Below, one piece after another: positions 1-11,352 of a stretch of DNA of 64,000 bases. The notes under the pieces are model-generated. The model was not told where the DNA came from. It made no database searches and was given only the letters and a program-made list of their open reading frames with translations. The position numbers and the translations under genes were made by a program. Source of the stretch: Megamerina dolium (taxonomy: Eukaryota > Arthropoda > Insecta > Diptera > Megamerinidae). The stretch covers positions 29,907,253-29,971,252 of the forward strand of contig OY978525.1 of NCBI GenBank assembly GCA_963854835.1, read 5' to 3'. The stretch's first letter is position 1; each line of letters begins with the position of its first letter.

Positions 1-369
1 TTTTCACTTAGAGAAAATGGCAAATATTACTCAAACATTTTGAACAAACTTTTTTGAATATTTCGCTTTACGAAAGACATTTTTCATATCATTCTATAGG
101 CAATATGCCGAGTTACTTAAAAGAACATTCAAAATAGAGTCTTTAAGTCATTTGTCGAAATTGGAGGAAAATCGCGGCATAACTTTAGTTTTAGCAGCTC
201 TTTGAAACTTAGCATCTTGGAAATTTTTTTTTGCAAAATAGAAAAAAATTCAGTGTGCTTATTAAACATGATGTTTTACAAACAAAAAATCACTGTTGAA
301 TCTATAAGTTGGCTTATTAAGGGAGTAAAAGCACAAATACTGCTAAGCCTCGAAGTCATCCGAGAACCT
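1..369. other. AT-rich sequence, nothing recognised
   Basis: This is AT-rich non-coding sequence. It is probably an intron of the Cbp53E gene or its upstream flank, since the first visible exon begins at 3573 and encodes an internal part of the protein. I see no domain, RNA gene or repeat structure. Confidence 0.5.
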
Positions 370-613
370 AAAAAAAAAATAAATATGTGGCACCTAAAGC
401 CCCGAAGGGCTCAATGGCCGAGCTTCTCTTCCATTACTGTTGTGCGTGTTAAATTTTGGACAGTATTAGAATTTTGGACAGTATTATTACTTATTTTAAC
501 CGGTTCCGAAAAAAAATCTTTTCGATATTAAATTTGTTATGCAATAGCCGGGAACTGAACCACGACCTACAGATCAGAAGTCCAACACACTAACCACTGA
601 GCTATGGCACCCA
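370..613 (-). mobile_element. tRNA-derived SINE, internally deleted copy
   Basis: Reverse-oriented copy of the window's abundant SINE. The A-rich tail complement is at the left, followed by the conserved 3' end (complement of AAGTGCCACATATTTATT). The tRNA-like head is at the right, with CACTGAGCTATGGCACCC read in reverse. Compared with full copies it lacks the central block between the GGAACCGG element and the TTCGAAAGAAAAAT element. A short duplication of the 'ttggacagtatta' stretch is also present. The family is recognised from comparison of copies inside this window. Confidence 0.85.
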
Positions 614-798
614 CCCGAGAACTTAAGGAAACGTTAAAATGCAAATGCTAGTGAACTTCAGAGTCACGTTTAGATAAGAACCTAAAGAACTTCACTGGGT
701 CATGGTTGTTGAAAAACATGTATTCACAACTATGCACGTGAGTCGTACGAAAAATGTATGAAAGCCATTGGGAAAGATTTTGGCATCTTTTGAACTTT

Positions 799-1088
799 GG
801 CCTTGTGATACGTAGGTGGTGGATTCAATTCCCGGCTGAAGCACAACTTTAATATCGAAAATATTTTTCTTTCGAACGGTGCCCACCCATCGGCAAGCAA
901 TTGGTAATTCGTCGGGAAATTAAAATTCGCCATTGAAAAATTCTTCTTAAAGAGCTCTGTGACAAAGCTCAGAAAAAGTGCTGTCACAAGGGTTCTGCCA
1001 ATCGGAACCGGCTAATAAAAGTAGGTACCTTCTAATACTGTCCAAAATTTAACACCCACAACTGTAGTGGAAAGAAGCTCAATGATAT
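799..1088 (+). mobile_element. tRNA-derived SINE, truncated copy
   Basis: Direct-oriented diverged copy. It starts inside the tRNA-like head, after box A, with a recognisable box B region (GGATTCAATTCCCGG). The family body follows: TTTCGAACGGTGCCCACC, CGGCAAGCAATTGG, the GAGCTCTGTGACAAAGCTC dyad and GGAACCGGCTAA. The copy decays before the usual T-rich tail. Confidence 0.8.
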
Positions 1089-3572
1089 CACAACGGGCCT
1101 TTCTTGCTTAAGTGTGTCGTCTCAGAGGAAGGTAGCCACAATGACCTAAACTAACCTATCCTGAAAAAGGAAAATCAATAACATCCCAAAAAACCGCCAT
1201 TTTTGGACCGTTTAAATAACAAAATTTTAATAATATGTATGCCTTATTTGATGAAAATAATTTTGTTGTTGTAAAAAAACACAATTAAATCCCTGGAATT
1301 AATTTCTCTAAATTCATTCGCCTGGTTTGCATGCTAAGGCGGAGAAATATAATGAGGGACGAAACAGAGTTAAAAGAGGGACAACCTTGGAAACTCTTCC
1401 TAATAAAAAACATTAGTATTCCAATGGCAACGTGTAAAGTTCTCCCCAACAGCAGACGCAGTAACAAAAACTGACTCTAGATGGGCAATGGAAACCTCGT
1501 GTGCCAAAGAACTATTACATTGCAATAGAGGTGCAGTAGCATAAAAACTTTTTAAGAGGAAACGAAACAGCGATCAAATTGTCTATGGAGGGCGCAAGTT
1601 TGACAACTTGTATTCCAAGTGCTAATATGCTCCAATAGATATAGTTTGACCACCCCTGACTATTGCCTAAGCTGTGACAATGAGATGCAACTAGAAAACA
1701 TATCATAGTTTTTATATGAGTCTCTGGCACTTGAACGACAGAAGAAAATACACCTGGGAAAGGCCTAGTCTAGGCAACGATAGAGGTGGCTAACTCGAAA
1801 GTTCAATCATATTAGGACTACTCACAGACTTGGCTCCCCCTGATAAAAAAATCAAAACTCTAATAATATAATATAATATAATTCTAATGTCCCTCGTGCG
1901 TAAAGAATTTATTACAATTTACAAATTTGATATATATACTCGCACAACATTTACTTCACAATATGATGCACAGCATATAATATGTCAATTTTAAAATGTA
2001 ATCAGAAAATGTACACATACAAGTCATACTCATAATTTACATTATATTTGTAACAATATTATGATTTTGTTGATGATGTATTTACTTATAGTGTATACTA
2101 TGTAATAAGTACAAAATTCAACACAGCTGCTGTCTGCAGTAAAATGTAGCAAAAATATTATATGTTTTTACACATGTATATATACATCATTTTGTATGTA
2201 TTATATATGAATATGCATATATATGCTTGTATAAAGTTTTCAACAACATCTTTTACTCATCACAACATCTTTGCTAAAAGGAACCAACTTGTTAGCATTG
2301 TACAATATGGGTTCCAAGAAATCTTCAAACTTTTCTTTAATTTGGGTTTCTTTATAATGTATACTCATACTTACATCTGAGAAATTCGGAATAGTTTCAA
2401 AGGAAATGTATCAGTCAAAGCTTTTGTTTTTTTTTTTTTTTTTGTATATTTAATATACAATTAGAATGTTTGATAACGATGTCAAGCATTTGGCATTGAT
2501 ATTTTAATGAATTTTGAGTATGTTTCCTATATAAAATTATTTTAATATTTTAATGAATTTAAAGAATTTTTGTCAAGTAAAATCATTTGAAAAGAAATTG
2601 AAGTTTTCCTAGTGAGGTTTTGCTAAGAAGCTAGCATCTGTTTTAGCCGACTTCCTTAGTAATATTAAAGAAAAACTATTTGACACAATTTTGTATAATT
2701 TCTTTAAATTTGTACTATAAATGCCAAGTTACTCCTATTCAATGGAGAATGCATTTTATTTGACATGCTGCCAAAATAAAAATAAAACATCTCAAAAATT
2801 CTTGTGATAAAAACAACTTTTACAATGATGAAGTAGGGGAAGGAACAGATAGAAGATAGAAAGTTTTTCTGCATTTTACGGTTTGCCAAAGTGATGATAA
2901 AAAGCGACAAACTGAGACAAGTACGTGAGATTTGCATAAAACGCATACATCTATTACTTACCAACATAAATGCTAGTGTGTCCAACGAAGCCTTGAGTAT
3001 GTCTGCTACACATATGTATTATATTACTCATACGACATGGGGTACTTGACTTGATTCTTTTAATTTTTTTTTTGTTTCTTACAAAAGAATATTATATGAA
3101 TAAAATGTACGCAGTGGAGTTAAAATCCCTTAATATAAAATTATGTGTGCTTTCAAGTGTTTTAACTGCTGTTTCTGATGTTACATTGTGGTCTCATAAT
3201 ATTCTTTGGCACTTACAAGTGCTTAACTAAACTCAAGTCAAGTGTAAAGTGGTATTATTTTCAATTCTTATCATATTTTCTTTACACTTGGTAATTGTGA
3301 AATCATTTAAAGAAGTCAACAAAGAAAGTGAGAAAGAGAAAAAAAAAATTAAAATTCTTTGGTTGAGGATTAGTCGTCTGCATCTTCTGCGTCGCTTCAA
3401 AAGTTTACAGAAATTATGTAGAACACATGATTTACTTCATTGTATTTTACAATCAATATTGGAATTATATGTTAATGTGTGTATGTGTGTGTATGTTTAG
3501 CTACTATAATATTATTCTTTTAAATTTATTTTATTCATTTATTTTTGCTTTTATATTCCTCCTTTACAATAG
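1089..3572. other. AT-rich intron-like sequence
   Basis: Non-coding sequence upstream of the first visible Cbp53E exon. It holds TA-rich tracts around 1860-1960 and 2160-2230 and a T run near 2427-2443. I searched it for the EF-hand 1 and 2 exons expected upstream and saw none, so they are likely outside the window. The segment just before 3573 is pyrimidine-rich and serves as the splice acceptor region. Confidence 0.6.
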
Positions 3573-3659
3573 CTTGCTCAACTTTTGCCAATGGAAGAGA
3601 ATTTCCTTTTGCTCTTCCGTTTCGATAATCCACTGGAATCTAGTGTGGAATTCATGAAG
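3573..3659 (+). CDS. Cbp53E: Calbindin-53E, internal exon: linker after EF-hand 2
   Basis: Coding exon of 87 nt (29 codons, phase 0 at both ends), preceded by TTTACAATAG and followed by GTAAGT. It starts LAQLLPMEENFLLLFRFDNP and ends SSVEFMK, which matches the recalled Drosophila Cbp53E protein essentially residue for residue. In the family this is the exit helix of EF-hand 2 and the linker into EF-hand 3. Cbp53E is a cytosolic six-EF-hand calcium buffer of neurons and muscle, related to vertebrate calbindin-D28k and calretinin. The exon has no EF loop of its own. The preceding exon is not visible. The near-absence of substitutions in an intron full of decayed repeats is the best evidence that the exon is functional. 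Confidence 0.95.
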
Positions 3660-4079
3660 GTAAGTTTTAGATTTGTCGGCGAATATTTATCCAACTATAA
3701 ATTATAAAATTTTTTTAATAAAATGCAATAAATTAATCGGTGTAAAAATAAACTATACTCTCTTCTAATCCAAAGAAAATATTAGTTTAAATGCTGTAGA
3801 ATATTTTATTTAGCAAGCCTTACGTAAAAGTATTTCCCTTCTACAGCATAAAATTAAATTAATCAAATTTTTAATATTGAGACTAGAATTAAGCCTGCAC
3901 AAAACTACCCTGAACCCTGAGCAGATACCCAATGCTTGCACTGATTATCTCTTATAAAAAAATTTGTTTAAATAATATCGACAAAAAAAAAATGAAGAAT
4001 TAATGGATATCAGCCCTACATGGCACTAATTAAGATTCAATTCCTAGATAGCAATGACGTTAGTTGTTGATTTTCCGAT
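3660..4079 (+). other. Cbp53E intron, 5' part
   Basis: Start of a 2615-bp intron (3660-6274) bounded by GTAAGT and TAATCGTAG. This first part is AT-rich, with no recognisable element before the tandem repeat block that begins near 4080. Confidence 0.7.
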
Positions 4080-4704
4080 ATTTTTAGGTTCATTTGTAGG
4101 GCGATCACCCTGAGAGATGTGGAAATTGGGTATAGATATGTTCTGGAAAAATGTTAAATATTAAAAATGAATACGCTTAACCTCTCTACAGACACTTTGT
4201 CAGCGGTGAGAGCGAATTTTATAAAAATCTAAATTTAGCAAGAAAAGCCTAATAAACCAAAAAATAAAAGAATTTGTAAGAAATTTAGTGCGTGGCGGTC
4301 ATACGTTTTACCCATCTGTGAGCGATTTCTATGAAACTGTGGCGATATTTATCGATTTCCCTCCAATTTTTGGGGGATTTTATTCCCGCTTTGGCACCAT
4401 TTTCCTCAGATATAGAATGGGTCGTTCATACAATATATCCCTCTAGAGGGGACCACTAGGAAGCTGTGGGGATATTTACCAAATTGTTTGAGGTGTTTTT
4501 ATTCCCACTGTCGCACCATTTACTACAAACCATCTTAGAGATGGAAAACGGGGGAGAGTATCTTCCAAGAAATATATTGTGGAGGAAAAATTAATGGGGT
4601 CGGTCGTACATTTTACCTCCCCAGATGCAATTCCTGGGGAAACTGTGGGACTATTTATCGATTTTCCTCCATTTCTTTGGATTGCAGTCTTGCTTTGGAT
4701 GTTT

Positions 4705-5247
4705 TAGTGTCTAGTGGTTAGTGTTTGGCCATCTGAACTGTAGATTGCGAGTTCAATCCCCGTCCAAAGTACAAGTTTAATATTGAAAGAATTTTCGTTT
4801 CGAACGGTATCCACTTGTCGGCAAGCAATTGGCAATTCTTCCGGCAGTAACAACATGCCATAAAAAAATACTTATAAAAGAGCTCTGCGGCAAAGCTCAG
4901 AAAAAGTGATGTCACAAGGGTTTTGCCATTCTAATATAAGTAGGTCCCTTCTAATTCTGACTTACTTACTTACGTGGCCACTTCAACCTAAATCGATTTA
5001 GGCCGAATCTAGCACGCTTGCCAACCAACTCTTTCTTCCCTAGCTAGACTTCTGCGTCGTCCACCACAGGGTTCCGTATATAACACCTTCTTAGCCGGAG
5101 CATGTTCTTCCATTTACTCGACATGGCCTACCCAGAGCAGCAGCTGAATTTTAATACACTTTACTTTGCTGTACGCTTAACATGGTTGTACCTTATTCGG
5201 TACTCGTCGCCACCGCATATATAAGTGCCACATATTTATTTTTTAGT
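4705..5247 (+). mobile_element. tRNA-derived SINE split by a LINE fragment
   Basis: Direct-oriented SINE. The tRNA-like head lies at 4705-4765 (box A-like TAGTGGTTAG, box B-like AGTTCAATCCCC). The family body runs to about 4957 (GAGCTCTGCGGCAAAGCTC, then TAAGTAGGTCCCTTCTAAT). The sequence then changes abruptly to a LINE 3' end in reverse orientation (4958-5220). The SINE tail AAGTGCCACATATTTATTTT resumes at about 5223. About 65-70 bp of SINE between these points is missing, so the insertion came with a deletion. Confidence 0.82.
4958..5220 (-). mobile_element. 3'-end fragment of the LINE seen at 14524-16695
   Basis: Read on the - strand, this begins at 'ggtggcgacgagtaccgaataaggtacaa', passes the HVE/MEEHAPAKKVLY-like coding stretch and 'cggcctaaatcgattta', and ends in GGCCACGTAAG plus a short (TAAG) tail at 4961-4972. 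The same end sequence and tail close the LINE at 16695. The copy is strongly 5'-truncated and has an internal deletion of about 100 bp relative to the other copy. It lies inside a SINE, so it inserted later than that SINE. Confidence 0.82.
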
Positions 5248-5640
5248 CCTGCTTGGCACTATTTTCCCCAAACCTCCTTAGTGGTGGAAATATAGGATAA
5301 GTCTATACCAAAAAATATTATGGAGGACAAATTAATGGTGTCAGTCACGTATTTTAACCCTCTTGAGGCGACTTTTAGGAATCTGGGGGGATACTTACAG
5401 GGTTTCTTTAAATTTTTTCAAGATTTAGTGTCCAGCTTTGACGTTATTTCCCCCAAACCCCTTTAGGAGGGGAATTAACAGGTAAGTATCTTACAAAAAG
5501 ATGTATTGGAGAAAATATTAATGGGGTCGGTCATATATTTTACCCCTTTATAGGTGACTTCCGGAAACTTATAGTGTTCTTTGCCATATTACCTCTAATT
5601 GTTTGCTCTTAGAGGCGGTTTTGGCATCATTCAATTCATC

Positions 5641-6274
5641 CTATTCTAAATATTTTTTTTCTAGGCCTTCACAAAATCTAATAAATCCACATCACAATCA
5701 ATAAGTAATGAAATGAAGAAGCTTCAGTATTACCTCCACAGACTTAAGAATATAAATAATATTCTTGACAGGCTCAAATGCGTCCTCTGTAATATTAATA
5801 AAGCTCCAAACTAATTGCTAATATCTAACTACTAAAGTCACTATGTATATATTTTTGCAATACAATACCTTCCTTCTTCATTGACATTGTCACCTTCATA
5901 TTGTACTATATTTGATGGAGTGAAGGTAAAAATGTTAATTATTACATACCACACAGCGTGGAATCCGGCAAAATCTACTTAATATACACACATACACGCT
6001 ATGTATGAAGCTTTTATTGCCTATTGTTCTTCTTCTTTTTGCACAATCAAGCAAAACTTTTTTAATACAATGTGACAACCTATAAAGGGAACTTTTATCA
6101 CGCACCAACAAATAAAGAATAAACTCCTCTACTCGTACGTACTCTATATGCCTTCAGAGAGTGTCAATAGAATATTTTACAATATAATCAGTATTTATCT
6201 TCTTCTCACTCTTAGTTGATTGCACTAGTATGGTTTGACTTATTCGCTTTTGTCTTTTGTTTTCTTAATCGTAG
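5641..6274 (+). other. Cbp53E intron, 3' part
   Basis: AT-rich intron with no recognised element, ending in the pyrimidine-rich acceptor TTTGTTTTCTTAATCGTAG before the exon at 6275. Confidence 0.65.
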
Positions 6275-6415
6275 ATATGGCGTGAGTACGACACTGATAA
6301 TTCGGGTTATATTGAAGCGGATGAACTTAAAAATTTTCTACGTGACCTTCTTAAGGAGGCTAAGAAAATTAATGATGTCTCTGAGGATAAATTAATTGAA
6401 TATACAGATACAATG
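6275..6415 (+). CDS. Cbp53E: Calbindin-53E, EF-hand 3 exon
   Basis: Exon of 141 nt (47 codons, phase 0/0), bounded by CGTAG and GTAAGT. It begins [18 protein letters not shown] and ends [11 protein letters not shown]. The calcium loop [12 protein letters not shown] has the canonical acidic or polar ligands at positions 1, 3, 5, 9 and 12 and Gly at 6, so the site should bind calcium. The following helix ([13 protein letters not shown]) and the start of the entering helix of EF-hand 4 are included. It matches the recalled Drosophila protein at nearly every position. It is separated from the previous exon by a 2.6-kb intron and from the next by 11.6 kb. No disruption is seen. Confidence 0.96.
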
Positions 6416-7198
6416 GTAAGTAGATATATGGATTTCAATATTATATTGTATATTCATAAATGAAGGAATTTGAAAATGATGTATACATTTTTAAGGTGAA
6501 TGACTTTATGTGATTACGAGGAGCTCGTAAAATGTAATCAAGTGATTTCGTGTTAGAATGTAATTAATGTTAGAAATTGCGATTTATTTCATATATTTTT
6601 TTAAACCAATAATATTAAGATATTAGTAAAATATAATGGATTGAGTTGCACGAGTCGGTTCTTCTCTTTCCTAATTTTTTCAATGAACTAATCATTCATG
6701 CATTAATAATTCTCATATGGTTAATGAAGCTATAACTATATATGATATAATTCAATTTCTCGGAAATTTTTTTCTCATACAAAAAATATTAGTAAAATTA
6801 GTAAATGCTTACAAATTACTTAAATTTTTACAATTAGATATTTAGGCTTAGGGTTGTCGAACATGTGAAATCTGCTGAGAGTCTCGACTTTTGAAAATTC
6901 GACCGACTTTAATTTTTATTGATACGTTTAGGCAATTACATTAAACAAAATCAAAATAAATTTGATAATATAGCAAACTCATTTAAATGCCGCAAAGTAT
7001 GCTAGGGCCATCCACACTTATCGAAAAAATGTACTACCGATGATTCTAAGTATAATTGCCCCTACAAAATAATAGATTGAAAAAGAAAGATTAAAGAAAA
7101 AACTATTACAATCCGTATAAAATTTAGAAAATATTTCTATATGGATAGCGATACTTATTTGTCAAAATGTGGAGATTCAAAAATGGTATTAGACCCAT
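6416..7198 (+). other. Cbp53E intron, no element recognised
   Basis: AT-rich beginning of the 11.6-kb intron 6416-17976. Nothing beyond the donor site GTAAGT can be named. Confidence 0.6.
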
Positions 7199-7512
7199 GG
7201 TTTCGTGCGCAAATATGCTTGCAATCATCGGTAGTTTCTTATTTTGCTATATGATTTGTCACGTAGCTCGCACCATACTAATACAGCTCGCCCTAATGTA
7301 TATACAACAACAACAAATTAGGTATATTGTCGTAATTTCCTTCATTTATGGAAATGGTTTCTTGAGCAAGTATGCTTACAATCATCGGTAGTTTCTTATT
7401 TTGCTATCCGATTTGTCACGTAATTCGGATCATACTAACACAGCTCGACCTAATGTATATGCAACAACAACAAATTAGGTATATCGTCGTAATTTCCTTC
7501 ATTTATGGAAAT
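7199..7512 (+). repeat. 157-bp tandem duplication
   Basis: Two adjacent units of 157 bp start at 7199 and 7356. Both carry 'gcaatcatcggtagtttctt' (or 'acaatcatcgg...'), 'atttgtcacgta', 'catacta', 'acaacaacaaattaggtat' and 'cgtcgtaatttccttcattt'. They differ at roughly one base in ten, so the duplication is not fresh. No coding function is suggested; the short reading frames across it are incidental. Confidence 0.85.
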
Positions 7513-7807
7513 TATGGACAAATAATTTGTCGTAGGTCAAATAAATTATACTTTAGACATTCAAGGTTATTTGTAAATATTCGCCATATTCTCTTCCCAT
7601 AATGTAGGGCATATTCAAATGGAAGTATTTGGAAATATTGTAAAGGATTAACCTACCGCAGAGCTCTTTCTGAGAGTTTCACGACGTGCTTATAAATGTC
7701 ATGTCATGTTTCTCCAAAAATCAACTTCTTGTCTTTCGAAAAGCAAAACCTTTACACAGAAATCGAGTTGCAGTACATATGAGGTACTTGAAATATCTAA
7801 GCAATCC

Positions 7808-7895
7808 TTTGCCGAGATGCTCTTCCAGTACTGTACATGTTAAATTTCGAACAATATTGATAGGGACCTACTTTTATTGGTCGATTCTGAATGAA
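7808..7895 (-). mobile_element. Decayed SINE fragment
   Basis: Weak but collinear match to the reverse-oriented SINE 3' half: 'gccgagatgctcttccagtactg', 'gttaaattt', 'aatattga...gggacctacttttatt', then a decayed GGTTCCGAA. Head and tail are lost. Confidence 0.55.
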
Positions 7896-8225
7896 ATATC
7901 CCTTATTTTAGAAGTATCGAGTTATTCCTTGTCATTAGGTACGCACTAATTGAGAAAACAATTTTTTTGCCATTAAAATATTCACAGCTGGTCTTACGAC
8001 TCATGCACAATCCATCAACGCACTAACGAACTGTGCTGTGCTACACGTTTGTGTCATAAAAATGAAAAATATTTAAATAAAAAGGATTCAAAAACGACTA
8101 TCGCTAAAGCCTGAATATATTCGGAATCACCATAAATTCTACCATTATTCTTTTTGTATGTTTTTTGCAATATTTGCATCTTTTACATTTTAATATGAGA
8201 TAGTGTTAATTTGAAACGTGACTCT

Positions 8226-8410
8226 GTCATCTAAAAATTAGAAATTGTCAATTGTAAATGAGAAAGCGTCATTTGAAAATGAGAATAGTCAACTGCAAAA
8301 TCTGAAAATATCATTTAAAAATGAGAATAGTTAGAAAATAAAAAAGAGTCATTAACAAATGAGAATAACCAATTCTAAATGCGAAAGTATAAGCTGAAAA
8401 CGAGAAAACA
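8226..8410 (+). repeat. 21-bp minisatellite, about nine degenerate units
   Basis: Runs of a unit close to GTCATTTGAAAATGAGAATA follow one another with a period near 21 bp. Examples are 'gtcaattgtaaatgagaaagc', 'gtcatttgaaaatgagaata' and 'gtcattaacaaatgagaata'. Units vary by substitutions and small indels. There is no spacer/repeat alternation, so this is a minisatellite. Confidence 0.75.
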
Positions 8411-10105
8411 TTTAATAAAAATTGAAAATAGATATGATTTATTTAAAAAACGACCAGAAACAAACTTTACTAATTGTTTTCAAATTCATTATTAATATTG
8501 CGTTCATGCAATGCCAAATAATCAAACCAATACATATACAATTGTGTTTTGACTTTTAATTCAAATTGTTAACTAATTATTCAGTGCACATGCAATTTTA
8601 TATGCACATGTAAAATACGAAGGTACTCGTATGTAATGTGCTCATTTACGCAAGCATATAGCAGTCATTGACAATGTCACTTCTGCATATCAACTATACT
8701 CACTATATGTCGGGATATACTTATGTTAACTATATACTTAACATATGTATGTTATGTATACGTATGTCACTTTATTCATTCGTGCATATAGTAAGCAACT
8801 ATGTATTTCAGTGTGACACACACTCATACATATAAGCTTTTGAACATTGCATCTACATACTTGTTTGTCGAAGTACATATGTTAATTGAGTTAAAGTACC
8901 ATGAAAATTTACAATGTTACCATTGCTGGTAGCACATATGCGTGAGTTGAGTGGGACATGTGGGACAATTAGTTGTAACTATTATGGCGCAATGGGGTTT
9001 TAAAGCATTTGAATTTTATGTGGTTTATTAATAATTTATAACATTTTAATAGTAGGTATTTCGAAGGACATTTATACGCATTTAAATACTATATATGTAT
9101 GTATATGTATGAGTGAAGGTTTCCATTATTTTAATATTTTTTTTTTTTCAAATCAAAACAATAGAAAAATTAATTAAAACACAAGAAAATAATTTATAAA
9201 TAATTGCGGGTGAGTCATCTGGTTTGAGATTTGGAATATGCATCAATACTTAGGTGCACTGTTAAGATTTATTGTGGACATATATATTTATAAATATCGT
9301 TATAATTGAATCATACTATAGTGTAAATATTAAAATGGTCTATTATATTTACGAAAATATTTTAATGATTTTAAAAAATATGGTCATCAAAAATTCTATA
9401 ATATTTTCTATAAGACTTCTTCTTAGAAAATTTCCATTGCCTGCATCTAATAAACGAAATTTGTTTGTTCAGTACATAGTCATTCTGAACAACAGATGCT
9501 GCAACCACTAACAATTAAATGCCGTTTATCATCTAAAGTGTCGTTCAATCTATAATTGTCAAATTTTCAGCCAGCTCAATTATGTAATATATATTTGATA
9601 TAAGCATTGAAAGCAAACAGATATTTTCATATTTCAAGGGGACATATTTGTTATTTATATTCTGTGGACTTTTATATTTTTTGTATAAAGATTTTGTTCG
9701 CGAATACTCCCCGTGAAATTTTCCAACAAATAATTTTCTGGAACCATTTAACCCTCTAGAGACCTTCTAAATACCTTTATACTCAAACTTTCCAAAAAAA
9801 AAGAGGTCAAAATGTTCTACAAAATAATTCCTCGTAAAATTTTACAATATATATTCAAAGTACATATTTCGCTTCGATATGAATTTTAACCCTTTTTTTC
9901 ACTTAATCTAAAAACACTAATGGCAAAAAATTCCAAATTCAATATGGCCATAAAAGAAAATTTGACCTGAGAATGAAAAAAGATTTGGGAGGTTTTACTA
10001 TTTGGAGGAAAGACCTAGGTCTTTCATTCTGGGTTGGAATCATTGGGGGCCCAAAAATGTTGTTATTTATTTTTGAACACGAAGCACAATATTTATGAAG
10101 AATTT
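8411..10105 (+). other. AT-rich intron, nothing recognised
   Basis: Includes a stretch rich in TATGTA/CATATG words (8640-8900) and T runs near 9140. The part at 9690-10000 looks like a decayed repeat ('ttaaccctctagagacc', 'aaaagaggtcaaaatg') but I could not assign it. Confidence 0.5.
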
Positions 10106-10109
10106 GCAT

Positions 10110-10510
10110 CTTCAATGACCACTAATAAATTTAGGATAACAGAATTTAAACGTGGTCCTACGGGCATACTGGAAGAAGAGCAGCGATTGCATTCGTGAGG
10201 TTTCAACGCTCCTGAAATGCTATCTACAATCCATTGCAGGAAAATTAACGATTGACGAATAAATATAGTACAAATACGATAGCACTAGTGGATTGAAACA
10301 ACGAATATTTCGAAATGATCAAGTTCGCTGTCAGATGGGTGACGCACTTGCTAGCAGTTGACAGCAAATGCAATCGTGTTACCATTTTGAAAGAGAGTTT
10401 TGCAATATTCAATCCAGATATGAATTACCTTTTGTCTCATTTTTTTATAATAGACGATACGTGAGTCCATCACAAAACGTACCAGAAGCGGATTGCGCTA
10501 TGAATTGATT
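10110..10510 (+). pseudogene. Mariner transposase relic
   Basis: Conceptual translation shows decayed mariner signatures in the correct order. First comes EFKRG, followed by an APEM...IH...NDRRI stretch resembling the second helix-turn-helix region. Then, near 10390-10480, come ESFAIFNPD and an IIDDT..HH stretch that corresponds to the catalytic DETW-I-HH block. Stops and frameshifts are scattered throughout and no terminal repeats are seen. This is an old relic of the irritans/SETMAR-like type rather than the mauritiana type at 58 kb. Confidence 0.65.
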
Positions 10511-11352
10511 AAATTGATTAGGTTGTAATGACTGTATTCTTGCGCTAACTCATTTAGGCCAAATGAGACCTATTGTAGTACCACAGCTTAGCTACCGCAT
10601 TTACATCGCAAACAATCTTGAACTCGGCGTGCAGCACAGTAGGTACCCTAGCTGGCAAAGAGTAAGCTCCGCCAGATCATGTTTAAAATTATTCACAAAA
10701 TCTGAGCTATGAAGTCAAGGCCCTGCTTATCGCATTCTCCAGATTCGTCTATCTATGACTATTACCTTTCTCATAAACTTGAATAAACTTGGCTCGGTGA
10801 AAATAGGTTGGCGTACCTCATTCAAAAGCATCGAAATTTACGGAATTGCATGAAATATTTTTAAATAAGAGGAGATTACATTAAGAATCGAATTGAATTT
10901 TGAGCAAAAAGTAGTATTTTGTTATATAGGCCAACTATTTAATAAATAAATGTCATACCTGCCTTGTGTTTTAGAAAATGAGCTCGTAAATGATACAGAA
11001 TGGTGCATAGTCGGTTCTGAAAAAATCACAATTGAAGGGCTTAAAATTAATCGTCAAATTTAATGAAAACGTTTGTAAAATAGTCAGTGTCACTTTAAAT
11101 CCACAATTAACATCGCAGCAATACTGGAATAAATGCTTGGTCAATATAGGTTGGGCTCGATGTGGGAATATTATAAAATTTCCTTCGAATTACGACAGAA
11201 AAAAAGGAAATATGTACTTAATTCCGGAATAGCATTAGGATTTTATCTTTGATTTTTATTTATTGAAAAACTCTTGCGTCAGTAAATATCATTTCAAACA
11301 AAAAACAAAAATTAATACTAAGTGACCTTTTTTTTTTAAATACTTCAAGATA
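10511..11352 (+). other. Intron, nothing recognised
   Basis: Less AT-rich than its surroundings at 10540-10760. A decayed element is possible but no domain or terminal repeat could be recognised. Confidence 0.45.

Larger units (their letters stand above)
4080..5640 (+). repeat. Diverged tandem repeats, unit roughly 150-190 bp (family B)
   Basis: Degenerate tandem units share the phrases GGTCGGTCATACATTTTACC, 'ctagagg(c)gacttc(c)gga', 'tgtggggatatttatcgattt', 'attcccgctttggcaccatttt' and 'ggaggaaaaattaatg'. The GGTCGTTCATAC-type phrase recurs near 4297, 4421, 4601, 5340 and 5527. The spacing fits a unit of about 180 bp once the inserted SINE and LINE (4705-5247) are subtracted. The same family reappears at 13990-14523 with 16696-16815, and at 33420-33990. 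No coding capacity is seen. It could be the interior of a non-autonomous element or an old satellite. Confidence 0.7.

Noticed and set aside
5674..5813. Exon-like open stretch after a TTTTTCTAG acceptor
   Set aside because: Forty-odd codons ending in a stop, no match to Cbp53E at this place, and the true exons on either side join in phase without it.
8226..8410. CRISPR-like repeat array
   Set aside because: Units are contiguous and degenerate without spacers, and this is an animal nuclear genome.
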